A stretch of 25,934 bases of DNA from a virus. Shown piece by piece: positions 1 to 8,400 of this stretch; the first letter of the stretch is position 1; each line of letters opens with the position of its first letter. The position numbers and the translations under genes are program-made. The stretch covers positions 1 through 25,934 of IMG/VR virus record IMGVR_UViG_3300006738_004506; one strand, written 5' to 3'. The notes below the pieces were generated by a model. It had not been told where the DNA came from and searched no databases. It saw only the letters and a list, made by a program, of their open reading frames with translations.

Positions 1-450
1 GCTAAGGATCTTTATGTCGGTGATGACGTGATGCTTTTGTCGGATGCTGCGGTTCTTAACTTCGGTGCTGACAAGGATGTGAGCTTGACTCACGTTGCTG
101 ACACTGGATTGCTGCTTAACAGCACGATGGCAATTCAGTTCAACGATGCAAGCCAGTATATTAAGGCTTCCAGCGCTGCTGACCTTGATCTCGCTGCTAC
201 CACCGATATTAACCTTGACTGTACTACAGTTGATGTTAATGCTGCTCTGGATGTGTCGGGCGAGGCTACGCTTGCTAGTGCCCTAACTGTTGCTGGTACA
301 ACGACGGTCATGAGCGTGGCAGCCGACGTGAGCCAGGCCTGGGAGGACATTCCATCCTTCATGATTCAGGGAACTGATGCTGGGGGGAATGTTACTAACT
401 TCCGGCTCATGGTTTCTGGTGGTATTCTAAGAGCCGCACAGGGAACTTGA
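1..450 (+). CDS. Phage fibre/virion-like protein, C-terminal part (5' truncated)
   Basis: The frame is open from base 1, so the N-terminus lies outside the window; at least 149 residues are present. The visible part is low in Cys and rich in Ala, Asp, Thr and Val, with short repeated strand-turn units (LNFGADKD, LDLAATTDINLD, VNAALDVSGEATL, LTVAGTT). This is the pattern of trimeric beta-helical tail fibre or other surface proteins of phages. The last 30 residues (IQGTDAGG ... FRLMVSGG) match the end of the protein at 4893-5246, suggesting a shared terminal module. A strong terminator follows directly, so this gene ends an upstream transcription unit. Virion location is inferred from composition and context; the exact role (fibre, fibril, decoration) cannot be read from the sequence. 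Confidence 0.7.
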   Translation, partial: AKDLYVGDDVMLLSDAAVLNFGADKDVSLTHVADTGLLLNSTMAIQFNDASQYIKASSAADLDLAATTDINLDCTTVDVNAALDVSGEATLASALTVAGTTTVMSVAADVSQAWEDIPSFMIQGTDAGGNVTNFRLMVSGGILRAAQGT

Positions 451-480
451 TAATCTTAGATAACATAACTGGTTTTTTAA

Positions 481-508
481 ACAGGGGGCTTCGGCTCCCT
501 GTTTTTTT
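481..508 (+). terminator. Rho-independent terminator with cUUCGg tetraloop
   Basis: Bases 481-489 (ACAGGGGGC) pair with 494-502 (GCTCCCTGT) around a TTCG loop, giving nine pairs with one G-U. The closing C-G pair makes the very stable C(UUCG)G tetraloop. A run of seven T follows at 502-508. It lies 30 bp after the stop of the virion gene and separates it from the J-domain gene. Confidence 0.92.
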
Positions 509-510
509 AT

Positions 511-526
511 ATCTATTTATAATATG
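511..526 (+). promoter_or_regulatory. Post-terminator AT motif ATCTATTTATAATATG (candidate phage promoter)
   Basis: This 16-mer matches the one at 10178-10193 at 15 of 16 bases. Both copies begin a few bases after the T-run of a terminator and end in ATG. Here that ATG is the start of the J-domain gene, and no Shine-Dalgarno is present. It may be a phage-specific promoter giving a leaderless or nearly leaderless transcript. Promoter function is inference. Confidence 0.4.
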
Positions 527-1147
527 TCCCGCATAAAACTCAAAAAGCTAACTCTTCAATATGCCTTTCTAAAATTAGAGAAAGAAGAAGTAGAAGAGGC
601 TTGTTCCGGCCAAGAAAAAGAAATTCAAGAATATATGAGAAAGTATTACCCAGAATACTATGAAGTTTCTCCAGAGGCTGAGGAGAAGCCCAAACAAGAA
701 GACGCTGAAAATAAAGCAGAGAAGACAGACAATAAAGAGGAAGATATACCCGAGGATTCTGAACCAGAAGATATAGAAGAGTTCGAAGAACGAGAGTCAA
801 TTCCAAAAAACAAGGATCTTAGGACTCTTTATCGTAAGATTGTATCAAAAACACATCCAGACAAAATAGGAGATGATAAATATGCTGAAGTATTTAATGC
901 TGCGGCCAGAGCCTATGAAGAAGATAATCTTGCGAAGCTGTTAGAGATAGCCGGCACGCTCAATATAGAATTAGTGGAACTATCCCCAGAATCCGTCGCT
1001 CTCTTAGAAAATAACATAAAAATGTTAGTCAAAGAAGTACATAATATGAAGCAGTCTACAGCCTGGGCTTGGGCAAACGCCGAAACCGAGGAACAAAAAC
1101 AAAAGATTATCAAGTTTTTAATGGATTCAAGGGGAATTAAAAAATGA
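524..1147 (+). CDS. J-domain (DnaJ-like) protein
   Basis: A 207-aa protein with an Asp/Glu/Lys-rich, probably coiled or disordered N-terminal half (about residues 15-95). A J-domain-like segment follows at about 94-140: LRTLYRKIVSKTHPDK carries the HPD tripeptide (111-113) that stimulates DnaK ATPase, followed by a helix ending in AARAYEEDN. There is no Gly/Phe region, zinc finger or DnaJ C-terminal domain, so it is a stand-alone J protein that would recruit host DnaK to a phage-specific client. Short J-domain proteins are known in large marine myoviruses. The ATG lies directly behind the AT motif at 511-526 with no recognisable Shine-Dalgarno. It overlaps the next gene by 4 bp (ATGA), so the two are probably translated together. 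Confidence 0.8.
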   Translation: MSRIKLKKLTLQYAFLKLEKEEVEEACSGQEKEIQEYMRKYYPEYYEVSPEAEEKPKQEDAENKAEKTDNKEEDIPEDSEPEDIEEFEERESIPKNKDLRTLYRKIVSKTHPDKIGDDKYAEVFNAAARAYEEDNLAKLLEIAGTLNIELVELSPESVALLENNIKMLVKEVHNMKQSTAWAWANAETEEQKQKIIKFLMDSRGIKK

Positions 1148-1503
1148 ACGAACAAAGTAAAAGACAAATAGCAGTTGTAGTTAATGACGATGATCTTCGC
1201 CCAATACTGAAGAATATCTTTATTCTTATTGTGAAAAGAAATAGCACTCTCAGAGAAGAAGCCCTTAAAGCGCTCGATAAGGAAATCAACGAAGGCGAAC
1301 CATCAGATATTATAAAGGCTATGACAGGACTTACAGCCGTGGCGGCACAAATGGCTGTAGAGCTTCAGGACGTTGCTGCCCTAGTACACCAAATGAATGA
1401 TCAAGTGGAAGAGGAAGAACTACTCTCCCCCGATGCAGAGGTCATTGAAGATTTGCCTAATCTGCCGGAAAACAGTCTCAGAATTAGTGACTGGAGTGAA
1501 TAG
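1144..1503 (+). CDS. Small acidic protein of unknown function
   Basis: 119 residues with no domain I recognise. Residues 1-90 look helical (LRPILKNIFILIV; LREEALKALDKEI; IIKAMTGLTAVAAQMAVELQDVAALVHQM); the C-terminal 30 residues are acidic and probably disordered. The start overlaps the J-domain stop as ATGA, so it is probably a translational partner and could be the client or adaptor of that J protein (inference). Its last 84 bp are antisense to the 3' end of the VWA lipoprotein gene on the other strand, with no room for a terminator between them. Confidence 0.6.
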   Translation: MNEQSKRQIAVVVNDDDLRPILKNIFILIVKRNSTLREEALKALDKEINEGEPSDIIKAMTGLTAVAAQMAVELQDVAALVHQMNDQVEEEELLSPDAEVIEDLPNLPENSLRISDWSE

Positions 1504-2685
1504 GCGATCGTGCTCGCCACGAACCAACTCTAAAAAAGTATGATGATGTTCAAGTAGGGCAAAGATGAATATTTCAAAGCCTCCATCGAGCGCCAATTGA
1601 TTGACTTCTCTCACGTCTGTGCCAACAATTGTTTGAGATATCTCGTCTGTCATTAGTATTATTACTTTTTGGTTCCCGCTTTCCCAGCCAAAGGGATACA
1701 GCCCGTTCATCGACCATTTTAGAGCGTCGATTGATGGTTCGACACCACCGTCAGGAAGCTGACGGATGGACTCAAGATATGGAAGAAAATCCACAGCGTC
1801 AACGAAGTTTGTGACCATCTCAGAATGACGGGTTAAAGCTGGCTCATATGCCCCAAGGGAATGTCTACCTATGACAGCCAGACCAAATCGAAAGTTGCTT
1901 GTCAAAGGGTCGTCTAAAAGAGGAGCAATGCCCTCTATCATTGATTCTATCTCGTCATCAAACGATCCGGAAATATCGATAATAAAGACAATATCCACTC
2001 CACGATTATCGAAGCCCTCATCAACTTCACCATCGCAGTCGTTGTCTAAATCATCACAACGCTCAGGTACAGGCAAAACCTGTCCATCACAAGGCCCGTC
2101 AAAACCACCCTCTTGGCAATATCTAACTCCTGCCCTGCATTCGCCAACAGCCATTGTGCCAGCCGGCCCATCATAACAAACAATGGCTGTTGTGTTGGCA
2201 ACTCCTTCGTCAATTGTTCCGTTACAGTTATTGTCTAATCCGTCACACACTTCCTCTTGCGGGCCAACGTGCCCATCACAGAAAAGATCTGACTCTTCAC
2301 ATTTCATTACGCCAGGAGTGCAGACGCCCACACCATAATCTGCTCCTTCAACAAACCCGCACAGCATGTGTTGTTCTGGATATGTTTCGTCTACGGCTCC
2401 GTCGCAGTCATTATCTATTCCATCACATTCTTCGCTTGTTGGTGCAACTGCACCATGACACTCTCCCCAACCATTAAAAGTACATCTCCTGGTGCCATAT
2501 GAACATTGTCCCGGAATAGTAGGGAGTTTAGCTGGGTTCATGTTGGCATATATTTCACCAAGATGATTGCACACCTGTTCTTGTCCCGGCGTACACTCTA
2601 GCGCAATTAACTCATCATCATCTAAACATGCAGAGCAGCTTGCGAGCAAGATCGCGGGCACCAAAAATAATAATAAACGTCTCAC
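1420..2685 (-). CDS. VWA-domain lipoprotein with three MopE-type Asp/Cys repeats
   Basis: A 421-aa exported protein. Residues 1-17 form a lipoprotein signal: RR, a hydrophobic stretch, then lipobox LASC with Cys17. Three repeats of the form CDGxDNxCxGxxDE stand at about 87-100, 147-160 and 210-223; these are the metal-binding motifs seen in MopE-like surface proteins. A von Willebrand A domain follows from about 230, with an intact MIDAS start DISGS (237-241) and a later MTDE. Cys content is high, consistent with the periplasm or cell surface. Such architectures are typical of Myxococcota/Bradymonadota-like bacteria and unusual in a phage, so host capture is likely. The start is GTG at 2685, overlapping the stop of the upstream gene as GTGA, with GAGGA just upstream. 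Function unknown; adhesion or surface blocking is possible. Confidence 0.85.
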   Translation of the reverse strand: MRRLLLFLVPAILLASCSACLDDDELIALECTPGQEQVCNHLGEIYANMNPAKLPTIPGQCSYGTRRCTFNGWGECHGAVAPTSEECDGIDNDCDGAVDETYPEQHMLCGFVEGADYGVGVCTPGVMKCEESDLFCDGHVGPQEEVCDGLDNNCNGTIDEGVANTTAIVCYDGPAGTMAVGECRAGVRYCQEGGFDGPCDGQVLPVPERCDDLDNDCDGEVDEGFDNRGVDIVFIIDISGSFDDEIESMIEGIAPLLDDPLTSNFRFGLAVIGRHSLGAYEPALTRHSEMVTNFVDAVDFLPYLESIRQLPDGGVEPSIDALKWSMNGLYPFGWESGNQKVIILMTDEISQTIVGTDVREVNQLALDGGFEIFIFALLEHHHTFLELVRGEHDRLFTPVTNSETVFRQIRQIFNDLCIGGE

Positions 2686-3152
2686 TTCATCGTATCCTCA
2701 GCGCAACTTTCAAAAGTCGAATATAATACCATGGTCATGACGGTACTATTGAATACACGAAATCGAATCTTCTTCAAGGGAAGATCTTCCATATTATACA
2801 TCGCCGTCAAAACAATTGGAGGCGTATTATCTGATTGGGAAGGGGTTTTAAAAGCTAGAAGGAGTGAGTTCCCAGGGCCGTTTTGTAAGATCCCAGAAAT
2901 ATAGCCATCTTTTATTACTTCGGGTATTCCGATTTGAGCGGAAGACTTATCACCTGGGAAGGTGGTTATCCTATCGCTAATATGGATGACCCACTTGCAG
3001 TTATTGTTCTGCCCCGGCATATAAAATGTGGATTTTGCCGCAAATACAGTTTGATGTATATTGTTGGCTTTTGTTTGGTAATAAAGAGCCGCGGCGCAAG
3101 AGATAGCAAGTATCCCCAGAAGTATAACTCTTTTTGTAAGGAATTTAGTCAA
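2682..3152 (-). CDS. Membrane-anchored or secreted protein of unknown function
   Basis: 156 residues. A basic N-terminus (TKFLTKR) is followed by a hydrophobic segment at about 9-25 (VILLGILAISCAAALYY), which is either an uncleaved anchor or a signal peptide. The rest is polar and beta-rich (WVIHISDRITTFPG, LLLAFKTPS, RFRVFNSTVMTMVLYS). The two Cys in that domain (in NNNCKW and FESCAED) could form a disulfide in the periplasm. The start is TTG at 3152, with an excellent AAGGAGAG Shine-Dalgarno 4 bases upstream. It is the middle gene of a three-gene minus-strand unit and is translationally coupled to the VWA lipoprotein gene. I do not recognise a family. Confidence 0.65.
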   Translation of the reverse strand: MTKFLTKRVILLGILAISCAAALYYQTKANNIHQTVFAAKSTFYMPGQNNNCKWVIHISDRITTFPGDKSSAQIGIPEVIKDGYISGILQNGPGNSLLLAFKTPSQSDNTPPIVLTAMYNMEDLPLKKIRFRVFNSTVMTMVLYSTFESCAEDTMK

Positions 3153-3162
3153 GATACTCTCC

Positions 3163-3417
3163 TTACGGGAGAGGGCTTATCTCAACTACCTTTCCCTTGG
3201 GAGATAAAGTAATAAAAGGCATCTTCTTTATCTCTTTAATAAGTATCTCGTTGTTTGAGCTTTTTGTTTTCTTTTCTATCCAGACAAGAATTTGTGTTTT
3301 TTCTTTAATCTGTCCAATGTATGACCACTCACCCTCGACCTTTTGCCAAATTTGAGGAAAGTCAATACTTTGGCTTCCAAATATTAAAAGTCCGAACAAC
3401 ATAATGTTGTTTATCAT
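3163..3417 (-). CDS. Small, probably secreted protein of unknown function
   Basis: From the ATG at 3417 the product is 84 aa. It begins with a short hydrophobic segment (IMLFGLLIFG) that could be a signal sequence, followed by a small polar domain (WQKVEGEWSYIG, ILVWIEKKTKSSNN). The frame also stays open upstream to a GTG at 3483 (106 aa). I prefer the ATG because the GTG lacks a Shine-Dalgarno and would leave only 15 bp for divergent promoters facing the protease gene. It is the first gene of the minus-strand trio, 10 bp before the membrane-anchored protein gene. No family recognised; the signal peptide is weak because it lacks basic residues. Confidence 0.5.
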   Translation of the reverse strand: MINNIMLFGLLIFGSQSIDFPQIWQKVEGEWSYIGQIKEKTQILVWIEKKTKSSNNEILIKEIKKMPFITLSPKGKVVEISPLP

Positions 3418-3498
3418 ATCTTGATCCAATCCTTTCGTGAAATTAATAACCAGATTTACTGTGGATAAATAGTATCCCTTCACTCTAGTTACTACGAT
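3418..3498. promoter_or_regulatory. Divergent intergenic region of the exported-protein cassette
   Basis: These 81 bp separate the minus-strand trio from the plus-strand protease gene and must carry the promoters for both, unless they are read from far away. The minus strand has CTATTTAT at 3464-3471, facing the trio, the same octamer as in the motifs at 511 and 10178. I see no good -35/-10 pair in either direction. Limits depend on the start chosen for the small secreted protein. Confidence 0.35.
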
Positions 3499-4398
3499 AT
3501 GAAGAAAAAAACACCTTTTTACGTCAAGTTTCTTACAATATGGTTACTTTGCCTGACAAGTTGTATGACCGGTTGTGCCACGATTAACTTTAGTCAAGAG
3601 AAAGAAGTAGGGTTGTTGCCGATGCACGCGTTTGTACAAATTCAACAATCTGTGGAGCTTGAAGGTTGTGGGCAAGATCCTGAAACTAAGGAAAGCAAAT
3701 GCCAAAAAGCAATAATGCGTTATGTCTCTTCCGGTGCGTATGTTTTTCACAGTGAGGTATCTGAAGGTTTTTCTTACGCCTTAACGGCCGGTCACTCCTG
3801 CCAATCCAGTATTCCAAAGGTTCAAAACATCAACGGATACAAGGTGACGAATAATGGCTCAGTCTTTACGGCTGTAGGTTTAAATGGTTCACGACATGAC
3901 GCAGAAGTAGTAAGTATTAATTCTCGCTTCGATCTTTGTTTGTTAAGAGTTTCAGATGTACTAGGGAACCCTCCTACTCTCAAAATAGCAAAAAAGGTAC
4001 CTAGGCGAGGAGAGCTTGTTACAAATATGGCTGCACCTCATGGATTATTCTGGCCTGGGACAGTGCTACTGTTTAAAGGAATTTTCTCAGGGTATCACAG
4101 TAGGGGGTATTCTATTTATACAATCCCCACAAAACCCGGATCTAGCGGGTCTCCAATTTTAAATGATAAAAATGAACTTATAGGAGTTATTTTTGCTGGC
4201 TATTCTATCATCGAGAATGTTGGGCTATCTTCACCGCTTATAGCTATCAGAGTATTTCTTAAAAAGTCAATAGTTAAAGGGGAAATGGAACTTTTCGAAA
4301 AAAGTAGAAAGTCTTCTGGTACAGATAGACAAACTACAATAGAAAGAAGCTGGATGCAAAAGATGAAAACAAAACTTAGTGAAGTTTTCGGTCAGTAA
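3499..4398 (+). CDS. Trypsin-like serine protease lipoprotein
   Basis: 299 residues. The N-terminus is a lipoprotein signal: KKK, a hydrophobic stretch, lipobox LTSC (Cys22), with a second possible Cys26 in MTGC. The mature part has the chymotrypsin-fold triad in order: His99 in LTAGHSC, Asp145 in SRFDLCLL, and Ser216 in GSSGSP, followed by the usual ELIGVIFAGY strand. No PDZ domain follows; the C-terminal 50 residues are charged. It would be a periplasmic or surface-anchored peptidase. It lies divergently next to the VWA/MopE lipoprotein unit, giving four exported proteins in a row, which suggests a common job in the host envelope. No clear Shine-Dalgarno precedes the ATG. The fold call is firm; substrate unknown. 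Confidence 0.85.
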   Translation: MKKKTPFYVKFLTIWLLCLTSCMTGCATINFSQEKEVGLLPMHAFVQIQQSVELEGCGQDPETKESKCQKAIMRYVSSGAYVFHSEVSEGFSYALTAGHSCQSSIPKVQNINGYKVTNNGSVFTAVGLNGSRHDAEVVSINSRFDLCLLRVSDVLGNPPTLKIAKKVPRRGELVTNMAAPHGLFWPGTVLLFKGIFSGYHSRGYSIYTIPTKPGSSGSPILNDKNELIGVIFAGYSIIENVGLSSPLIAIRVFLKKSIVKGEMELFEKSRKSSGTDRQTTIERSWMQKMKTKLSEVFGQ

Positions 4399-4413
4399 AA
4401 TACTTAAGTAACT

Positions 4414-4896
4414 ATGGCTGAACAAAATTTTCAAAATATTCAAAGGGCGCTCGACCAAGCTCCTTCTGTCGTGGGTGCAGGGTCTGCAAGATTTCCCTTA
4501 TCCGTTAGTCTGAGCGGCTCACCAGTACCCGTTGGGACAAGCGAGACTTTAATTCACACCTTCCCGGTTAATACTAATGCCATGGAAGAATTATATGTGT
4601 ATGCCTACAATTATTCCACTTCGGATTACAATTTGTCAATGTCATTTGCTACTGATTCCTCAGATGCTTTCGTAATAAACAATATTATAACGCCGGTATC
4701 GTCTATGACTGGGCTTACTTTATGTTATCCAGGGATCCCCCACAAAAGCACAGACATATCTAGCCCTTTAAAAGTATTTGTCAAAACCAAAGATAACGCT
4801 TCGGCTATAAGTGTCCTCGGTTATGTGATCCGATACTACCCTGTTGATAACGGCGGTAATACCCAGGCAACGACCTACGGATATAGTACAGAATGA
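4414..4896 (+). CDS. Small beta-rich phage virion-like protein
   Basis: 160 residues, no signal peptide, little charge, many Ser/Thr/Val/Tyr. After an N-terminal helix (NFQNIQRALDQA) come strands such as PLSVSLSGSPVPVGTSETLIHTF, ELYVYAYNYS and ISVLGYVIRYYPV, suggesting a beta-sandwich. The 4-bp ATGA overlap with the next gene, itself fibre-like, supports a virion role (fibre, tip or head decoration). No specific family recognised. The leader has no clear Shine-Dalgarno. Confidence 0.6.
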   Translation: MAEQNFQNIQRALDQAPSVVGAGSARFPLSVSLSGSPVPVGTSETLIHTFPVNTNAMEELYVYAYNYSTSDYNLSMSFATDSSDAFVINNIITPVSSMTGLTLCYPGIPHKSTDISSPLKVFVKTKDNASAISVLGYVIRYYPVDNGGNTQATTYGYSTE

Positions 4897-5246
4897 GAGA
4901 TCCTATTCCGCGTAGGCTGCTGGGGCCGATCACAATTGTGATGGGCGGGGATCAAGTACCATCCGGTTCTAGTGGTGGAGGCGGTGGCGACGTAACAATC
5001 ACAAACAATATCAACGGCTATATATTAAGGGCTACTGGTGATGCGAATAGGGTAGAGGGTATTCCACAACTTCAATATGATTCTAGCCGCGCTACCTTGA
5101 CTGCCAGCGCTGGTATATACATTTCCGGTTCAAATGACCCAGGAGATAACTATTTATATCTACATGGAACTGATAGTACCGGCGCAAAAAAGCAGTTTAA
5201 GATTGAGATAAGCGGGTCTATGTTTAAAGTCATATCTCAAGCCTAG
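4893..5246 (+). CDS. Fibre-like virion protein with shared C-terminal module
   Basis: 117 residues. A short N-terminal part (PIPRRLLGPITIVMGGD) leads to a flexible Gly/Ser linker (GSSGGGGGD) and then beta-rich fibre sequence (ILRATGDANRV, LTASAGIYISGS). The last 30 residues (LHGTDSTGAKKQFKIEISGS ...) align with the end of the protein at 1-450 in GTD-G, F-K/R and SG positions, so both may carry the same terminal trimerisation or attachment module. It is coupled to the gene before by ATGA. The small size suggests a short fibre or adaptor. Confidence 0.62.
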   Translation: MRDPIPRRLLGPITIVMGGDQVPSGSSGGGGGDVTITNNINGYILRATGDANRVEGIPQLQYDSSRATLTASAGIYISGSNDPGDNYLYLHGTDSTGAKKQFKIEISGSMFKVISQA

Positions 5247-5255
5247 GAGAAAAAG

Positions 5256-5495
5256 ATGTGGAATTCTATTACTAAAAGGTTCATTCTTAATGAGGATGTC
5301 AAAGTTGATCCACTTGCCTCTGTTCAGGCATTATACGATATAATTACGAATGTTAAAGTGTCAACTCAGAGGGACAACAAAAGAATACACGTAGCCAAAG
5401 AGCATGTAAGAAATATTAAAAGACAACTTCGAAGTCTTAACGAAAAAGTTTCGAAGCTTGAAGAAGAGCTTAGTCTACTAAACGAGGAAAAATAA
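5256..5495 (+). CDS. Small coiled-coil protein
   Basis: 79 residues. The N-terminal third (MWNSITKRFILNEDVKVDPLA) is followed by one long basic then acidic helix with heptad spacing (VRNIKRQLRSLNEKVSKL and onward), predicting a coiled coil from about residue 40 to the end. A strong AGGAGA Shine-Dalgarno precedes the ATG. Its stop touches the start of the 1112-aa gene, so the two are probably co-translated. A structural or scaffold role is guessed from context only. Confidence 0.6.
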   Translation: MWNSITKRFILNEDVKVDPLASVQALYDIITNVKVSTQRDNKRIHVAKEHVRNIKRQLRSLNEKVSKLEEELSLLNEEK

Positions 5496-8400
5496 ATGGG
5501 CGGTGTTTATGGTAAGACCGGGCATATGTCTCATTTATATGACAATCCCGATTTAACATTCCAGGAAATGAAAGAAATTCTACAAGCCGCGGCCAACGCA
5601 GACTTAGATGTAGAAGAAAAGCTAGATGGGCAAAATCTATATTTATCTTACTCAATACCAGAGGGGAAAGCCAAAGCTTCTAGGAACCTTACGCATCTTC
5701 GTAACAAGGGTGTTGATGCAATGGGATTAGCTAATAAGTTTGCTGGGCGTGGTACACTGTATGATGCCTTTACAAATTCTTTTGATGCTTTCGAAAAAGC
5801 AGTAGAAACAATGAGCCCAGAAGCTAGAGAGAAGGTTTTTGGGCCAGATACGAACTTTTGGTACAATGCAGAAGTGATGGATCCGGATAATCCAAATATT
5901 ATCAACTATGATTCTAAAACACTCAAAATACACGATAAAGGTCATTATCGATTTGACAGGAAAGCAAAGGACGGAAAAGGGGACAAGATTTTTGAGGATT
6001 TCACAGAGAGGTTAGAAATCTTAGATTCGCATCTTGATAGAATACAAAAAGCCCTAGAGAATCATGACTTTTCACTTATAAGAGACGCGGCTCTTCAATT
6101 AAAAAAGATGTCTGATGATGTTCCCTTGCGTACAGTCATTACTAAAATTAACTCTATTATCGGTAGAGAGGGACTAAATGATAACGATACTGTAGGTGAT
6201 TATTTATACAAACGAGTTCACAGTGGGTTAGATACCGATCTCAATGATTTAAAAAAGGAAGAAATAACAAACTACTTGTTGAAGCTCCCAAGTAATGTGG
6301 GACTTAGGGCAATCAAAAAAGGACTATCTCCAGAAGATACGCAAGACCTAAATGCTATTATAGCATCAAAATCCAATATACTTCAACAAGCGATTCAGCC
6401 AGTTGAAAATGTGATTCATGATTTTACTGTAGAGTTGCTAAAAGGAATGGAAAGCCGGTTTATTCTTGATAACGATAAGGAAACCGAAAGACTTCAAAAT
6501 AACTTAGCAAACGCAGTAAACGCCCTTACGGCAACAGGTTCAGAAGATCCTGCCGCCATAGAGATAATGCAAAGGCACCTAAACAAGATTAAGGACTTTG
6601 TGAATATCTCTACCCCTATTGAGGGAGTTGTTTTTGATTATAACGGGCACACTTACAAATTCACCGGTAATTTCGCCCCTCTTAACCAGATTTTAGGAAT
6701 GGTTGACCCTACAAAATATAGCCGCGGCCCACAAAACCCCGAAACAAATAATGAGTCCTTAATCTTTTCTAAAAATATTATAAAAGAAGAGGAAGAGAAA
6801 ATAGCTTCTGAGCCAAGCAAGGCTGAGCGTTTTGTCTTGTCTTTGCCCAAGTTCACGCCTACTGAGGCCTGGGGTGATCCTCACTCCATGGAAAGACAAC
6901 AGATACAGAGAATATTTGATACTGTTGGTGGCGGAGCGACCATCTCTGAAAAATTACAATTTCTAAACGACACAATCCAGAACCCTCGGGGAGGGATTAG
7001 GTCTCCTAGGCGTATTATTAGTATGTTAATAATTTTAGAATCCTTAAAGGCGGTAATCGAGTCATTTCAGGATGCGCCGGCAGGTTTTGTTTTTGAGGGA
7101 TTTATGGCCGCTTTACTTCGCGGAAAACAAGTAGCATCCAGAACAGAGAAAGGCAATCTTCCTATTCAGGATTTGATAGCATTCTCAGAACTAGGGAATG
7201 GCAGAGATGTGCCGGTCAGTCTTAAATTATTAAAAGGCTTGGCACCTGGCAAAACAGGGAAAATAACTAATATTGAAGGAAGTTATACCAATTTAGTTGA
7301 GGCGATGGACGAATTTGGGCAAATGGTTTATATTGTTGGGCGCAAGGACGGGAAACACATTGTTTTAGAGAAGTTTACGCTCACCCAAGATAACTTCCTG
7401 AGGGCTCTAGTTACGGGCTTCAAAGGCGAACTAGTAAAAGAGGCTAGTTTATTCCAACTTCCAGGGAAAACAAATGAAGAATCTATAGAATTTCTGGAAA
7501 GTATAAAAGACTGGCCAACTAAATATGAATATTTACAAACAACTGCCGGGTACGACCCAAGAGAGAGAGCTAGAAAGTTATCTAAAAAAGAAAAAGAAGA
7601 GAAAGTAACTATTTCGGATGAAGTTCCGGATGGAGAAAATATAGAAGCAGAAACTACAGAAGAACTCCCAGGAAATCGTAAAACAATAAACTACTCTGTT
7701 GAGGAAAACAGAAGATTATGCAGCGAATCCTTGCTCTTAGAATCATCTCAAACACAGTGGTCTATTAGTCCAGCACAGCTACGGAATATCGCCACCTCAG
7801 TTGATTATGAAAAATTGGGTTCTTTGCCTTATGATAGTCGTCACATCACAGGAGTAGCCGAAAAGTATATGAAGTATTTGTCTGACAATTTGTTGAACGT
7901 ATTTGAAGCAACTAAAGAACTGTCGGAAAATATAACACAGTATTTTACCTTTAGACGTCGTAGCAAGGCTATTAGTTCTGGAGAGGAAGCTATTCAGAAT
8001 TCTGACACGATTGGGCAAGAAATGACCCAACAAATATCACAAGACCAAGGACTTGGGGAAACATTGGTCAAAGAAGCGGCCTATACTCCAGGGTTAACTA
8101 ATTCTGGCGACCAAAGCGGGAAAAGAATAGCCCTCTTCCCAGGCAAGTTTAAACCACCTCACCGAGGACATTATGAATTTGCAAAAAAAGTAGCCAAAAG
8201 AAAAGATGTAGATGAGTTGGTCATATTAATTTCACCCTCTTCCAAACCTGAGGTTAATCCTCAGCAATCTCTAAGTATTTGGAATAAGTTTTTAGATTCT
8301 CCTGACGCTCCCGATAATATTCAAGTCGAAATCGCAGACTACCGTAGTCCAATTACTTCAGTCTACGAATATGTAGCTGATCCCGTCAAGGCTCGCTCTG

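Noticed and set aside
1503-1518. GGCGA/TCGCC hairpin after the 1144-1503 gene as a terminator
   Set aside because: Only five pairs and no T-run in either direction; it lies inside the VWA coding sequence.
2154-2477. Open frame of 107 codons antisense to the VWA lipoprotein
   Set aside because: The opposite frame has lipobox, repeats and VWA motifs; this one has Leu/His/Arg-rich low-complexity sequence as expected from complementing Asp/Cys codons.
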